From Actinernus sp. WN-2022 (lineage: Eukaryota > Cnidaria > Anthozoa > Actiniaria > Actinernidae): DNA of 64,000 nt. A model generated the notes under the pieces. It was given only the letters and a program-made list of their open reading frames with translations. It was not told the DNA's origin and made no database searches. The position numbers and the translations under genes are program-made. Of the stretch, positions 54,401 to 64,000 are shown in pieces (the first letter of the stretch is position 1; every line of letters starts with the position of its first letter). Where the stretch lies: contig JAOWCC010001634.1 of the NCBI GenBank assembly GCA_030867875.1, positions 50,626,021 through 50,690,020 on the forward strand, read 5' to 3'.

Positions 54401-57400
54401 ATATATGGTGTTTAAACAATACTTATATGATAGTGTTTAAACAATACTTATGATATATAGTGTTTAAACAATACTTATGATATAGTATTTAAACAATACT
54501 TATGATATATAGTATTTAAACAATACTTATGATATATAGTGTTTAAACAATACTTATGATATATGGTGTTTAAACAATACTTATATGATGGTGTTTAAAC
54601 AATACTTATATGATAGTGTTTAAACAATACTTATATGATAGTGTTTAAACAATACTTATGATATATGGTGTTTAAACAATACTTATATGATATATGGTGT
54701 TTAAACAATACTTATATGATATATGGTGTTTAAACAATACTTATATGATTGATATATGGTGTTTAAACAATACTTATATGATAGTGTTTAAACAATACTT
54801 ATGATATATAGTGTTTAAACAATACTTATGATATAGTATTTAAACAATACTTATGATATATAGTATTTAAACAATACTTATGATATATAGTGTTTAAACA
54901 ATACTTATGATATATGGTGTTTAAACAATACTTATATGATAGTGTTTAAACAATACTTATATGATAGTGTTTAAACAATACTTATGATATATGGTGTTTA
55001 AACAATACTTATATGATATATGGTGTTTAAACAATACTTATATGATTGATATATGGTGTTTAAACAATGCTTATATGATAGTGTTTAAACAATACTTATA
55101 TGATATATAGTGTTTAAACAATACTTATATGATATATGGTGTTTAAACAATACTTATATGATTGATATATGGTGTTTAAACAATACTTATATGATAGTGT
55201 TTAAACAATACTTATGATATATAGTGTTTAAACAATACTTATGATATAGTATTTAAACAATACTTATGATATATAGTATTTAAACAATACTTATGATATA
55301 TAGTGTTAAAACAATACTTATATGATTGATATATGGTGTTTAAACAATACTTATATGATAGTGTTTAAACAATACTTATATGATTGATATATGGTGTTTA
55401 AACAATACTTATATGATAGTGTTTAAACAATACTTATATGATTGATATATGGTGTTTAAACAATACTTATATGATTGATATATGGTGTTTAAACAATACT
55501 TATATGATTGATATATGGTGTTTAAACAATACTTATATGATAGTGTTTAAACAATACTTATATGATTGATATATGGTGTTTAAACAATACTTATATGATT
55601 GATATATGGTGTTTAAACAATACTTATATGATAGTGTTTAAACAATGCTTATATGATTGATATATGGTGTTTAAACAATACTTATATGATAGTGTTTAAA
55701 CAATACTTATATGATTGATATATGGTGTTTAAACAATACTTATATGATTGATATATGGTGTTTAAACAATACTTATATGATTGATATATGGTGTTTAAAC
55801 AATACTTATATGATAGTGTTTAAACAATACTTATGATATATAGTGTTTAAACAATACTTATATGATATATGGTGTTTAAACAATACTTATATGATTGATA
55901 TATGGTGTTTAAACAATACTTATATGATAGTGTTTAAACAATACTTATGATATATAGTGTTTAAACAATACTTATGATATAGTATTTAAACAATACTTAT
56001 GATATATAGTATTTAAACAATACTTATATGATAGTGTTTAAACAATACTTATATGATTGATATATGGTGTTTAAACAATACTTATATGATAGTGTTTAAA
56101 CAATACTTATGATATATAGTGTTTAAACAATACTTATATGATATATGGTGTTTAAACAATACTTATATGATTGATATATGGTGTTTAAACAATACTTATA
56201 TGATAGTGTTTAAACAATACTTATGATATATAGTGTTTAAACAATACTTATGATATAGTATTTAAACAATACTTATGATATATAGTATTTAAACAATACT
56301 TATGATATATAGTGTTTAAACAATACTTATATGATAGTGTTTAAACAATACTTATATGATTGATATATGGTGTTTAAACAATACTTATATGATTGATATA
56401 TGGTGTTTAAACAATACTTATATGATTGATATATAGTGTTTAAACAATACTTATGATATATGGTGTTTAAACAATACTTATATGATAGTGTTTAAACAAT
56501 ACTTATATGATTGATATATGGTGTTTAAACAATACCTATATGATTGATATATGGTGTTTAAACAATACTTATATGATATATGGTGTTTAAACAATACTTA
56601 TATGATATATGGTGTTTAAACAATACTTATATGATTGATATATGGTGTTTAAACAATACTTATATGATAGTGTTTAAACAATACTTATGATATATAGTGT
56701 TTAAACAATACTTATGATATAGTATTTAAACAATACTTATGATATATAGTATTTAAACAATACTTATGATATATAGTGTTTAAACAATACTTATGATATA
56801 TGGTGTTTAAACAATACTTATATGATGGTGTTTAAACAATACTTATATGATAGTGTTTAAACAATACTTATATGATAGTGTTTAAACAATACTTATGATA
56901 TATGGTGTTTAAACAATACTTATATGATATATGGTGTTTAAACAATACTTATATGATATATGGTGTTTAAACAATACTTATATGATTGATATATGGTGTT
57001 TAAACAATACTTATATGATAGTGTTTAAACAATACTTATGATATATAGTGTTTAAACAATACTTATGATATAGTATTTAAACAATACTTATGATATATAG
57101 TATTTAAACAATACTTATGATATATAGTGTTTAAACAATACTTATGATATATGGTGTTTAAACAATACTTATATGATAGTGTTTAAACAATACTTATATG
57201 ATAGTGTTTAAACAATACTTATATGATATATGGTGTTTAAACAATACTTATATGATTGATATATGGTGTTTAAACAATACTTATATGATAGTGTTTAAAC
57301 AATACTTATATGATATATAGTGTTTAAACAATACTTATATGATATATGGTGTTTAAACAATACTTATATGATTGATATATGGTGTTTAAACAATACTTAT

Positions 57401-57996
57401 ATGATAGTGTTTAAACAATACTTATGATATATAGTGTTTAAACAATACTTATGATATAGTATTTAAACAATACTTATGATATATAGTATTTAAACAATAC
57501 TTATGATATATAGTGTTAAAACAATACTTATGATAAATGGTGCCGATTCCTGTCGAGGGACCGATCGGTCGATAATTAGTTAACGTTGCCCACGGAAATT
57601 TGATTTTCTTGAAACAAATATTAGCTCGATAAACGAAGTTCGAGGGCTTGTATGTTAGTTTTAAGAACATCAAATTTCCCGAGAAACTATCAGACGATAG
57701 TTCCGAGACAAAAGCACTCTATTTGTCGTTATTGTTCAACCTGATAAGTTGTCCTTCGCTCTCGCCGGGCACTGTGAGCTCGTGGCCGATCACGTCACGT
57801 GATCAATGTCATCCAATCAGAATCTTAGATAATTTAGTGGAGAACTCATGATCAATATAAATAAAGTATAGTTCATTCCACTGAAAACACTATTCATTTC
57901 TTCTTTTAGACTTTTCGACTCGCAGAACAACAATCGAGGAGGACATAATGTAGGAGCACTGTATTACTACACAGGATCAGTTTTACCCATCCAGTG
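48372..57996 (+). CDS. DD3-3-like secreted protein, exons 1-3 (5' part of gene)
   Basis: Exons 48372-48451, 51027-51080 and 57910-57996 join in phase (2, then 2) to give a signal peptide followed by ADINLHNPRGSNNRLDEPNR, DRRNAKRLFDSQNNNRGGHN and VGALYYYTGSVLPIQW. This matches the N-terminus of the DD3-3 family (H-N-P-R-G-S-N-N-R-L, F-D-S-Q-N-N-N-x-G-G-Y/H-N-V-G), extracellular proteins of unknown function known from Dictyostelium and many invertebrates. Intron 1 uses GT-AG; intron 2 has a GC donor (AAAAG|GCAAGT). Intron 2 contains the 6.4 kb satellite. The expected next exon (T-N-Q-H-x-C) is not visible, so the gene continues past the window or is broken. Confidence 0.85.
48452..50330. other. 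DD3-3 intron 1, no other feature recognised
   Basis: A direct duplication of CCGCTTGTTCGTTT occurs near 49285-49315. No genes or clear transposons. Confidence 0.4.
50331..50502. repeat. Direct duplication, about 85 bp units
   Basis: AATATATAACAGAGACGAAC, AAAGCCAAGCTAG, AAGTGATAxATCGTGAGC and AGGACATAATT occur twice in tandem. Confidence 0.85.
50503..50850 (-). pseudogene. Non-LTR reverse transcriptase fragment in DD3-3 intron 1
   Basis: Minus strand: LIDKNLSWKHHIDYIAIKIS, KTVVLITKLRHFVPLHTLL, NIYQSLIAPY, TYGLTVWGQACKSYMNRIVI and LQKRAL, with one stop after APY. These are the RT thumb-region motifs. Antisense to the host gene. Confidence 0.82.
51027..51080 (+). CDS. DD3-3-like exon 2
   Basis: 54 bases after TTCTGTTAG: completes Arg, then GSNNRLDEPNRDRRNAK. 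The acceptor and first 13 exon bases (GTTAGAGGCAGTAACAAC) are preceded by two decayed tandem copies at about 50954 and 50991, giving three potential acceptors. The donor is the non-canonical GC type with otherwise perfect consensus. Confidence 0.85.
51159..57538. repeat. 6.4 kb AT-rich satellite with GTTTAAAC units
   Basis: Roughly 220 units built on GTGTTTAAACAATACTTAT followed by ATGATTGATATATG (33), GATATATA (27) or ATGATA (25), so unit length varies. Marker variants (GATATATGATG at 52131 and 53673; GATGGTG at 53044 and 54586; AACAATGCTT at 52171 and 53713) are each exactly 1542 bases apart. That shows a higher-order block of 1542 bp, with a further rearranged block displaced about 2.2 kb. 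It lies wholly within DD3-3 intron 2. Confidence 0.95.
57910..57996 (+). CDS. DD3-3-like exon 3
   Basis: 87 bases between TTCTTCTTTTAG and CCAGTG|GTAAGT. Encodes LFDSQNNNRGGHNVGALYYY then TGSVLPIQW. Its 3' 68 bases plus donor are repeated downstream. Confidence 0.88.
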
Positions 57997-58210
57997 GTAA
58001 GTACTCATTAACAACCATCGAGGAGGACATAATGTAGGAGCATTGTATTACTACACAGGATCAGTTTTACCCATCCAGTGGTAAGTACTCATTAACAACA
58101 ATCGAGGAGGACATAATGTAGGAGCACTGTATTACTACACAGGATCAGTTTTACCCATCCAGTGGTATAAGTACTCATTAACAACAATCAAGGAGGACAT
58201 AATGTAGGAG
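57929..58210 (+). repeat. Tandem copies of the DD3-3 exon 3 end with its donor
   Basis: Copies begin at 57929 (the exon itself), 58011, 58093 and 58181, 80-88 bases apart. Each holds CGAGGAGGACATAATGTAGG, TACCCATCCAGTG and a donor (GTAAGTACTC, or GTATAAGTACTC in the third). No copy has its own acceptor. Confidence 0.92.
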
Positions 58211-58817
58211 CCCCGGGGGGTACTCCTGTTTGTGACGTATTATGTATGTGCCGCCCGGGTGGGTCAGGGTTTTGAGCTCAGTTTGGGCAGGTAGGGTCAG
58301 GGTTTTGACCTGATTTGGGCACGGATCAGAGTAAGGATTTGAGTATAATTTGGGTGCAGTCAGGGTCGGGGTTCAGTATTTTTTAAGCAGTTCATTTTTT
58401 TTAGCTACTATGTCAAAAAAAAGATCTTCTGTTGCCGAATTTTGATCGCCTGCCCACATGCAAGCACTGAGGTTCCCATACATTGTGACGCCGCTAATTC
58501 GTACTTCAGTACAAGTTTATCTATGTACTTCATCTGCTGATTTGTTTACCCAATGCCACGTCCCGACTTGAAATGTTCCGTATTTTGCATGAAATCCCGG
58601 TACGCGGTATACCGGCCAGGATATATATCCGACCGTGTTTTGAAAACAATTTAAAGAAGGGGCAATCAGGGTTTTTTTCCCCAAAAGGGGGCAATCAGGG
58701 TTTTGGAGCTCGGATTGGGTCAAACAGGGTCAGGGTTTGAGCCTCTTGGTCTCACATACATACCCATTTTTCATGTAAGTACCCCCCCCCCCCCCCCCCC
58801 CCCCCCCGGGGTAGGAG
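58204..58817. mobile_element. MITE with CCCCGGGGGG ends in an exon-copy
   Basis: GTAGGAG at 58204-58210 repeats at 58811-58817, flanking 600 bp with ends CCCCGGGGGGTACTCC and AAGTACCCCC then a run of about 26 C and GGGG. Internal GGGTCAGGGTTTTGA words are repeated inverted or direct. The exon copy resumes exactly after it. Confidence 0.92.
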
Positions 58818-58875
58818 CACTGTATTACTACACAGGATCAGTTTTACCCATTCAGTGGTAAGTACTCATTAACAA
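58818..58875 (+). repeat. Remainder of the fourth exon 3 copy
   Basis: ACTGTATTACTACACAGGAT through TTCAGTGGTAAGTACTCATT AACAAG, again with a donor. Confidence 0.88.
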
Positions 58876-59217
58876 GTTTCCATCCAGAATTGCTGCACTT
58901 TATGCTTTTTAGATCCTTTTTTATTGCTCAATTTCAGATCATGTGTACCGTTCCCTTGTGTAGTGTTATTTCTTGTTAACGCACGAGAAGATACATTATT
59001 TTATCGAAATGGAAATATCTTGAAGAAAGATGGTCTATTTTTAAAAACCATCCCAATACTATTGTTTTATGCAGGTTTTGAAATCGAAGGTAAAACTTGC
59101 ATTCTTAAATCTGGTAATTGTCTTAGAGGAGAGCGGGACTGAATTCAAAACCGCCCGGGACAGAACTTGAACGACAACCAAATTAATATTAATCTAACAT
59201 CAATTGAAACATGCATT
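58876..59217. other. No gene recognised
   Basis: A 72-codon frame at 58924-59142 has no known motif and does not resemble the next DD3-3 segment. Confidence 0.4.
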
Positions 59218-59590
59218 ATAAAATAGTTTAGATAGTACGCGCGCTCTGATTGGCTGTAAGCCGTGTTTCTATAACTCTATAGAAACATAGACAGTTGAGC
59301 GCGCGCTTGAGCTAGTTGTGAGAATTTACGTTTTGGTTATAAAATTAAGCTAGCGTTTCCGTGCTTTTATTCGTTTATTTTATAAAGGAAATAGAAAACA
59401 TTTTCCCCTTGTTTCTATAGAGTTATAGAAACACTTGTGGAAGTTTGGAAGAACTCGAAATAGCTGTGGAAACACTCGCCCTTCGGGCTCGTGTTCCCAC
59501 TGCCATTTCTCGTTCTCCCAAACTCCCACTCGTGTTTCTATAACTCTATAGAAACACGGGAAATGTTTTCTATTTCTTAAATAGTATTTC
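59218..59590. mobile_element. Hairpin element of the 'CTGATTGGCT' family
   Basis: Flank TTTAGATAGTACGCGCGCTC then TGATTGGCTGTAAGCC, followed by a hairpin at 59385-59580 with about 95 bp arms (TAGAAAACATTTTCCC, TTTCTATAGAGTTATAGAAA, AACACTCGCCC) around TTCG. TTTCTATAACTCTATAG is itself palindromic and occurs four times. Confidence 0.85.
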
Positions 59591-59749
59591 ATTTTTTAAG
59601 GTTTCTCGATCGAAACCTAATTCGCAAATTTAAAAAAAAAATCAGACTAATTAGATTTCGAGTAATGGCTCAAAATGACTTACGTCACAATTACGTCATT
59701 AGTGTGCGTGATCGGGTCATTAATAATAATAATAATTTAATTTATTCTG

Positions 59750-60010
59750 CTGTGCAACATACAAATAGATGATCAGTTGCGCATCACTACCTAGTGATAC
59801 ATCTCGGAGCACATAAAAGTAGTTCATTGGAACATCTAAGATTATACTGTGATAACTTCATAACTAGATACTTAGATACTGAGGAGCAAGGCCATGCAGA
59901 GCTTTAAATGTAAATAAGATTACCTTTAATTGTATACGGAAATCTGACTGGCAACCAGTGTAGATAAAAAAGGATCGGTGTAATGTGACTTATAATATTC
60001 ATTAATAATT
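59750..60010 (+). repeat. Dispersed repeat, segment 1
   Basis: AGGCCATGCAGAGCTTTAAA and GGAAATCTGACTGGCAACCA then GTGTAG resemble a repeat wording I recall across metazoan genomes. The continuation of the same unit appears at 62300-62432 and 63320-63440, so 60.0-62.3 and 62.4-63.3 kb may be insertions into it. Confidence 0.4.
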
Positions 60011-60397
60011 CATAGGGTTTCTGTCCAATCTCTGCGCAGCATTCAGGTCACATGCATGCTCTTGTATCCCCGATAAAAATCCCAAGAAGCTAAAATTAAA
60101 AGTACAGGGAGGGTTTGAATGTTCGGCAGGGAGGAATAATTATAGAATACCCGCAATTTGGATCATTAATAATTCATTTTCTCAAATTTTCATACAAACC
60201 TTCTAAAAACGTAACCCACCAATTAAAAATTTTCGACCAAAAAAGAAGAGTAATAGATTTATTAGTACTCTGTATATGATACATAGTTAATAGATCTATT
60301 ACTTATTCTGTATAAACGATACAGTTTGTACTCTCTCTTCCATTTTGCTATCTTGTGCAGTGCCCAGTTTGTTTGCTTCCCTCATTTCTGCATCGAA
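60011..60397. other. No gene recognised
   Basis: AT-rich sequence with no supported feature. Confidence 0.4.
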
Positions 60398-61098
60398 TGC
60401 CTTTAATCTATCTAATGCCTTTAATCTATCTAATGCCTTTAATCTATCGAATGCCTTTAATCTATCTAATGCCTGTAATCTATCTAATGCCTTTAATCTA
60501 TCTAATGCCTTTAATCTATCTAATGCATGCCTTTAATCTATCTAATGCCTTTAATCTATCTAATGCCTTTAATCTATCTAATGCCTTTAATCTATCTAAT
60601 GCCTTTAATCTATCTAATGCCTTTAATCTATCTAATGCCTTTAATCTATCTAATGCCTTTAATCTATCTAATGCCTTTAATCTATCTAATGCCTTTAATC
60701 TATCTAATGCCTTTAATCTATCTAATGCCTGTAATCTATCTAATGCCTGTAATCTATCTAATGCCTGTAATCTATCTAATGCCTGTACGGCTATCTAATG
60801 CCTGTAATCTATCTAATGCCTTTAATCTATCTAATGCCTTTAATCTATCTAATGCCTTTAATCTATCGAATGCCTTTAATCTATCTAATGCCTGTAATCT
60901 ATCTAATGCCTTTAATCTATCTAATGCCTTTAATCTATCGAATGCCTTTAATCTATCGAATGCCTTTAATCTATCGAATGCCTTTAATCTATCGAATGCC
61001 TTTAATCTATCTAATGCCTTTAATCTATCTGATGCCTTTAATCTATCTAATGCCTTTAATCTATCTAATGCCTTTAATCTATCTAATGCCTTTAATTC
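60398..61098. repeat. 18 bp minisatellite, about 39 units
   Basis: Units ATGCCTTTAATCTATCTA with variants TGTAATC and CTATCGA. Since 18 is divisible by three, all frames read as long Met-Pro-Leu-Ile-Tyr-Leu-type repeats; these are not genes. Confidence 0.95.
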
Positions 61099-61384
61099 GG
61101 AATGCTGTAAACCTAAAGTGGACAAGCCCACATTAAAATGATAAAATTTCCCATGGAAGTTTTTTTTCCCTATCTTAGCTCTGTTTGAATACCTCCAAGC
61201 TATAGCTTTTTTCTCGAAAACAACGTTTATCGTTCTAATACAGATATGACATAGCGATACTTTGTGTTGATAAACATTACAATTGTTATGCTAATGTGAC
61301 CATGATTTCAAAATGCCACTTTATGTCAGGAACAAATGGTCTCTGGTTAATGACAATGGTGACATGAAAAATAAATAACGTAAA
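61099..61384. other. No gene recognised
   Basis: Nothing identifiable. Confidence 0.4.
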
Positions 61385-61673
61385 GAAGCTTACCGTTGAT
61401 CACACTTGTTCAGCATATTTACTCCATTCTCCGCATTGATATCCAATATGTCTACTAACGCCGCAAACGATTTGATACAGTGCTTTTGGAGGATACGACC
61501 ACCAGTCTTTTTAATTACTTCTCCAACGAACTTCGTCATCCAAAAGTTCAGGGATGCCGGTAACATTTCTGTAATTTGGATCGCCAGATCTTGAATGCCT
61601 TCAAGATTACCTCATGGAAAGCTAACTTACGGACTCGTTCCTGACCACTTTGTTTGCCCGAACCCTTTGCCAT
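61385..61673 (-). pseudogene. Crypton-like tyrosine recombinase N-terminal remnant
   Basis: Minus strand from ATG at 61673: MAKGSGKQSGQERVRKLAFH, then in another frame LEGIQDLAIQITEMLPASLN and FWMTKFVGEVIKK, then in a third YPPKALYQIVCGVSRHIGYQ and WSKYAEQ. The L-N-F-W-x-x-K-F-V-x-E-V and Y-P-P-x-x-L-Y-Q-I-V-C-G blocks match the N-terminal region of Crypton-derived DUF3504/ZMYM-type proteins. Two frameshifts; catalytic domain absent. Confidence 0.65.
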
Positions 61674-62299
61674 TATAAAAAAATCTTCAGTTTACACTCC
61701 ACTTCGTACTATTCCTGGTGTTACAGGGAGTAGTTTCTTTTAACCATGAATGCTCCTTTAGAGAATTTTTTTGCTTGCTAAAGTTACCACCATAAGAGCA
61801 CGTCTTTCTCAACAGCTGAACTTGTAATGAGTGAATGTTCAAATTTCTCTAGAATTTTAATTTTCGTCCAGAAAACGCAATTGTTTGAAAAAAATACTTG
61901 TTCATTAATAATGCATGTTTGCATAACCTCACAGTAAATGCCTTCACAACTCCAACAGAAACTATTCAAAATAGAACAATATAAACTAAAGGCAAAGAAT
62001 GGACACCACAACCATTTGTCATTTGTATTTCTCTCGTACTGGTAAATGCCATTACAACCCAGTCAGCACACTATTCAGATTTAAACAACGACCAGCATTA
62101 TTTGACAATGCCTTCACAACTCAATCAGGCTCCTATTCAGAATCAAGGGACATTTGCTATTACGAATGAAGAAAGAATATCATAAATACTTTACAATATT
62201 CATGGCAATGTTGTATCTGATTCATACTCTTTTGCCTGCGGCTCAGTCAAGATTGTAAATCGGATACAACATTGCCATGAATATTGTAAATAGTACACA
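61674..62299. other. No gene recognised
   Basis: ATGCCTTCACAACTC-type words recur at 61939, 62050 and 62108. A 28 bp inverted pair (TACAATATTCATGGCAATGT at 62191 and its complement at 62261-62288) forms a hairpin. Confidence 0.45.
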
Positions 62300-62432
62300 G
62301 TCCAGGGTACCATGCAGACAACTCTGGCAGCAGCGTTCTGAACATGCTGAAGCTATATAACCCATACAACAAACTATTGCAGTAGTCGACGCGACTAGTA
62401 ACGAAAGCATATACAAGTATTTCCGCAGTTTC
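62300..62432 (+). repeat. Dispersed repeat, segment 2
   Basis: GGCAGCAGCGTTCTGAACAT then GCTGAAGC, and ACAAACTATTGCAGTAGTCG. It continues the segment at 59750-60010 in the family order I recall, and is interrupted at about 62433 by the pogo-like element. Confidence 0.4.
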
Positions 62433-63319
62433 AACTGTCTGACACTATTACGGAGACCCCGTTATTACGGACAGCAGACAGATCCCCGGCGAAAGCTACA
62501 GACTGAGGTTGGACTGAGAATAACTCCCGCTATTGCGGACTCTCGCTATTACAGAAATGCGGACACTTCACGCGGTCCCAACATAACATTTTATTGTTTC
62601 GGCTCACGTTATAGCGGACACCCAGCCCTTCAAATATGTTTTCTTACCAGTGGCCGGACATGTCCTTTCAAACCTTCCCACAGTCTCTAGAAGTGAAATG
62701 AACAATTTCAGCTACAATTAGTTGATGCCGTAATGTATAGCTTCATAAAAATGTCCGTCTATAAACGCTCCACCTTATTGGACATTTGGGGACTAAATGT
62801 CAATAACGTGGAGTGTTCTTTTTCTGGAGGACGGTCAATTTGGACTCGCAGGCGAGTTTAACAGGCTTGGAGAGAAAGTTAGTGAAACTGCTGCCAAAAG
62901 CAGAAAGTCACAGAGCAGTTTCTGACGCTTTTTCGTGAAAGAATGACTTGGATATCTTGGTCTGACTGACTGAACGCAGGTTACACGGAACGTATGCCTT
63001 GTCAGCGCTTTCATAGATCCTTAGAACATGCTTGCCGAGCGAAACGATAAGCGTTTAAACTTAATCAATCTCAGTACAGTACAGAAAGTTACAGTTCAAG
63101 ACTGAACACGCATGTGATTATTACTTTGTTATAAATACCTCTCAAAACTCGTAAGAATGTGAAAAATTGGTCAGTTAATAGTGTTATCCACTACATGTGC
63201 GTAAATAAACATTTTCACGCAGTAATCACGTTTTTCTCTCGCACGGCGCTATTGCGGCTCTCGCTATTCACGGTCCCGAGGATGTCCCGAGGGTGCCGCT
63301 ATAACGAGAGTTGACTGTA
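62433..63319. mobile_element. pogo/Tigger-like non-autonomous element
   Basis: The right end TATAACGAGAGTTGACTGTA reads, complemented, TACAGTCAACTCTCGTTATA: TA plus CAGT...CTCTCGTTATAGCGG, the wording of pogo-group ends. The left side holds related inverted words (CTATTACGGAGACCCCGTT, TATTGCGGACTCTCGCTATT, ACGTTATAGCGGACA). About 890 bp, no transposase. Confidence 0.65.
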
Positions 63320-63440
63320 CACCTAATGTTATGCAGATAGAAACATGCAGAACTGCATGCATACTAGCTTTAGAAACATGAGTCGAGTGTCAAACCAGGC
63401 CCAAGGTTCCTGACGGTAGTAACCAGGGCAACCTCTAAAG
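63320..63440 (+). repeat. Dispersed repeat, segment 3
   Basis: CACCTAATGTTATGCAGATA and CCCAAGGTTCCTGACGG continue the same dispersed repeat after the pogo-like element. Confidence 0.35.
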
Positions 63441-63783
63441 AGACCGATATCTACCTTAGCAAGTTGTTGGCGGGTGCCTAATAAGGGAAGGTACATTTAA
63501 TATGGAAAAGGGGGGTATGAAGATATTGAGCGGGGGGGGTCTGAGAATATTTTAGGGTGTGTAGGGGGGTGGTCGAAAAAATACTGAAGTTACAAGTAGG
63601 GGCGCTGAAAATTTCAAAGTTTCAATTTCAACATCTTCATCCCCTTTATCCCTAAGTTAAATTCAGTTTTACTATCGTTAATCAAACGTTTATCAGAAAT
63701 CATCCAGGTTTTTATGGCCTTGATGCACTCAGTCATAGATGCCAGGGAAGAATCCGCATTTGAGGATTATCAATTGTATCAAT

Positions 63784-63815
<32 letters not shown>

Positions 63816-64000
63816 GGTGCTGCCTTTGTGAACCAACTGCAAATGGTTAGATCTTCACGTCTTCTCGGATAAGGACGTAAAGTCGTAGGTCCACTGACAT
63901 GGCGGAGACAAGCCTCGTAGGGGACCTTGAGTCCTATTGTTTGTTTCCTGTGGCGTTATGACCAAATGTTGTAAATAAAAAATAGAATTAATAAATTGCG
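63441..64000. other. No gene recognised
   Basis: Contains a G-rich tract at 63508-63572 (AAAAGGGGGGTATGAAG, GAGCGGGGGGGGTCTGAG, GTAGGGGGGTGG) with G-quadruplex potential. AATAAAAAATAGAATTAATA near the end is only AT-rich. Confidence 0.45.

Noticed and set aside
51159..57538. Regular GTTTAAAC repeats reminiscent of a CRISPR array
   Set aside because: The intervals are themselves repeated (three recurring lengths and sequences), not unique spacers; the context is a eukaryotic intron with no cas genes.
60345..61141. Long open frames of 112-204 codons on both strands reading Met-Pro-Leu-Ile-Tyr-Leu or similar
   Set aside because: They follow from an 18 bp tandem unit with no stop in several frames; no start context, splice sites or unique sequence.

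Overview
This is a eukaryotic (animal) genomic window, most likely from an anthozoan cnidarian such as a stony coral or sea anemone. That call is an inference. It rests on intron-containing genes with GT-AG splice sites, an intronless rhodopsin-class receptor, a DD3-3 family secreted-protein gene, and a very dense load of decayed non-LTR retrotransposons, hairpin MITEs and minisatellites. There are no bacterial operons.

Three host loci can be supported. (1) Four 3' exons of UPF2, a nonsense-mediated decay factor, lie on the + strand at 2064-5082; each of the three introns between them carries its own minisatellite (10, 53 and 34 bp units). (2) An intronless class A GPCR gene lies at 24612-25610 (+). 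(3) Three 5' exons of a DD3-3-like secreted protein lie at 48372-57996 (+). Its second intron is swollen by a 6.4 kb AT-rich satellite whose units contain GTTTAAAC. Its exon 3 with donor site is tandemly repeated downstream, and one repeat copy is split by a MITE with a clean 7 bp target duplication.

Layout: 1-2060, THAP-like and reverse-transcriptase remnants. 2064-5510, UPF2 3' end and tandem repeats. 5.5-9 kb, gene-poor, with a CGCG-rich transposon relic. 9-12.2 kb, inverted-repeat element(s). 12.2-19.1 kb, a graveyard of minus-strand LINEs (RT, endonuclease and esterase-type domains) with nested hairpin MITEs and a TTAA-flanked transposon. 19.1-22.4 kb, a 90 bp coding minisatellite (about 36 copies) made from a LINE linker segment. 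24.6-25.6 kb, the GPCR. 27.3-29.1 kb, an L1/Tx1-like LINE 3' end plus palindromes. 30-34.7 kb, a tRNA-like inverted pair, a 1.3 kb giant inverted repeat and a MITE-born satellite. 34.8-36.2 kb, a plus-strand LINE. 38-39.6 kb, a palindromic MITE and a hAT-type element carrying a small coding exon. 41-44.7 kb, a Maverick/Polinton-like integrase chromodomain relic and a tyrosine-recombinase relic. 45-47.3 kb, a LINE broken by MITEs and a tRNA-derived SINE. 48.4-58.9 kb, the DD3-3-like gene. 59-64 kb, hairpin elements, an 18 bp minisatellite, a Crypton-like recombinase relic and a pogo-like element.

The host genes do not form an obvious pathway. The window is best read as three unrelated genes in repeat-rich DNA where new tandem arrays repeatedly arise from exons, MITEs and LINE segments. 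Family names rest on recognising motifs by eye; no search was run.
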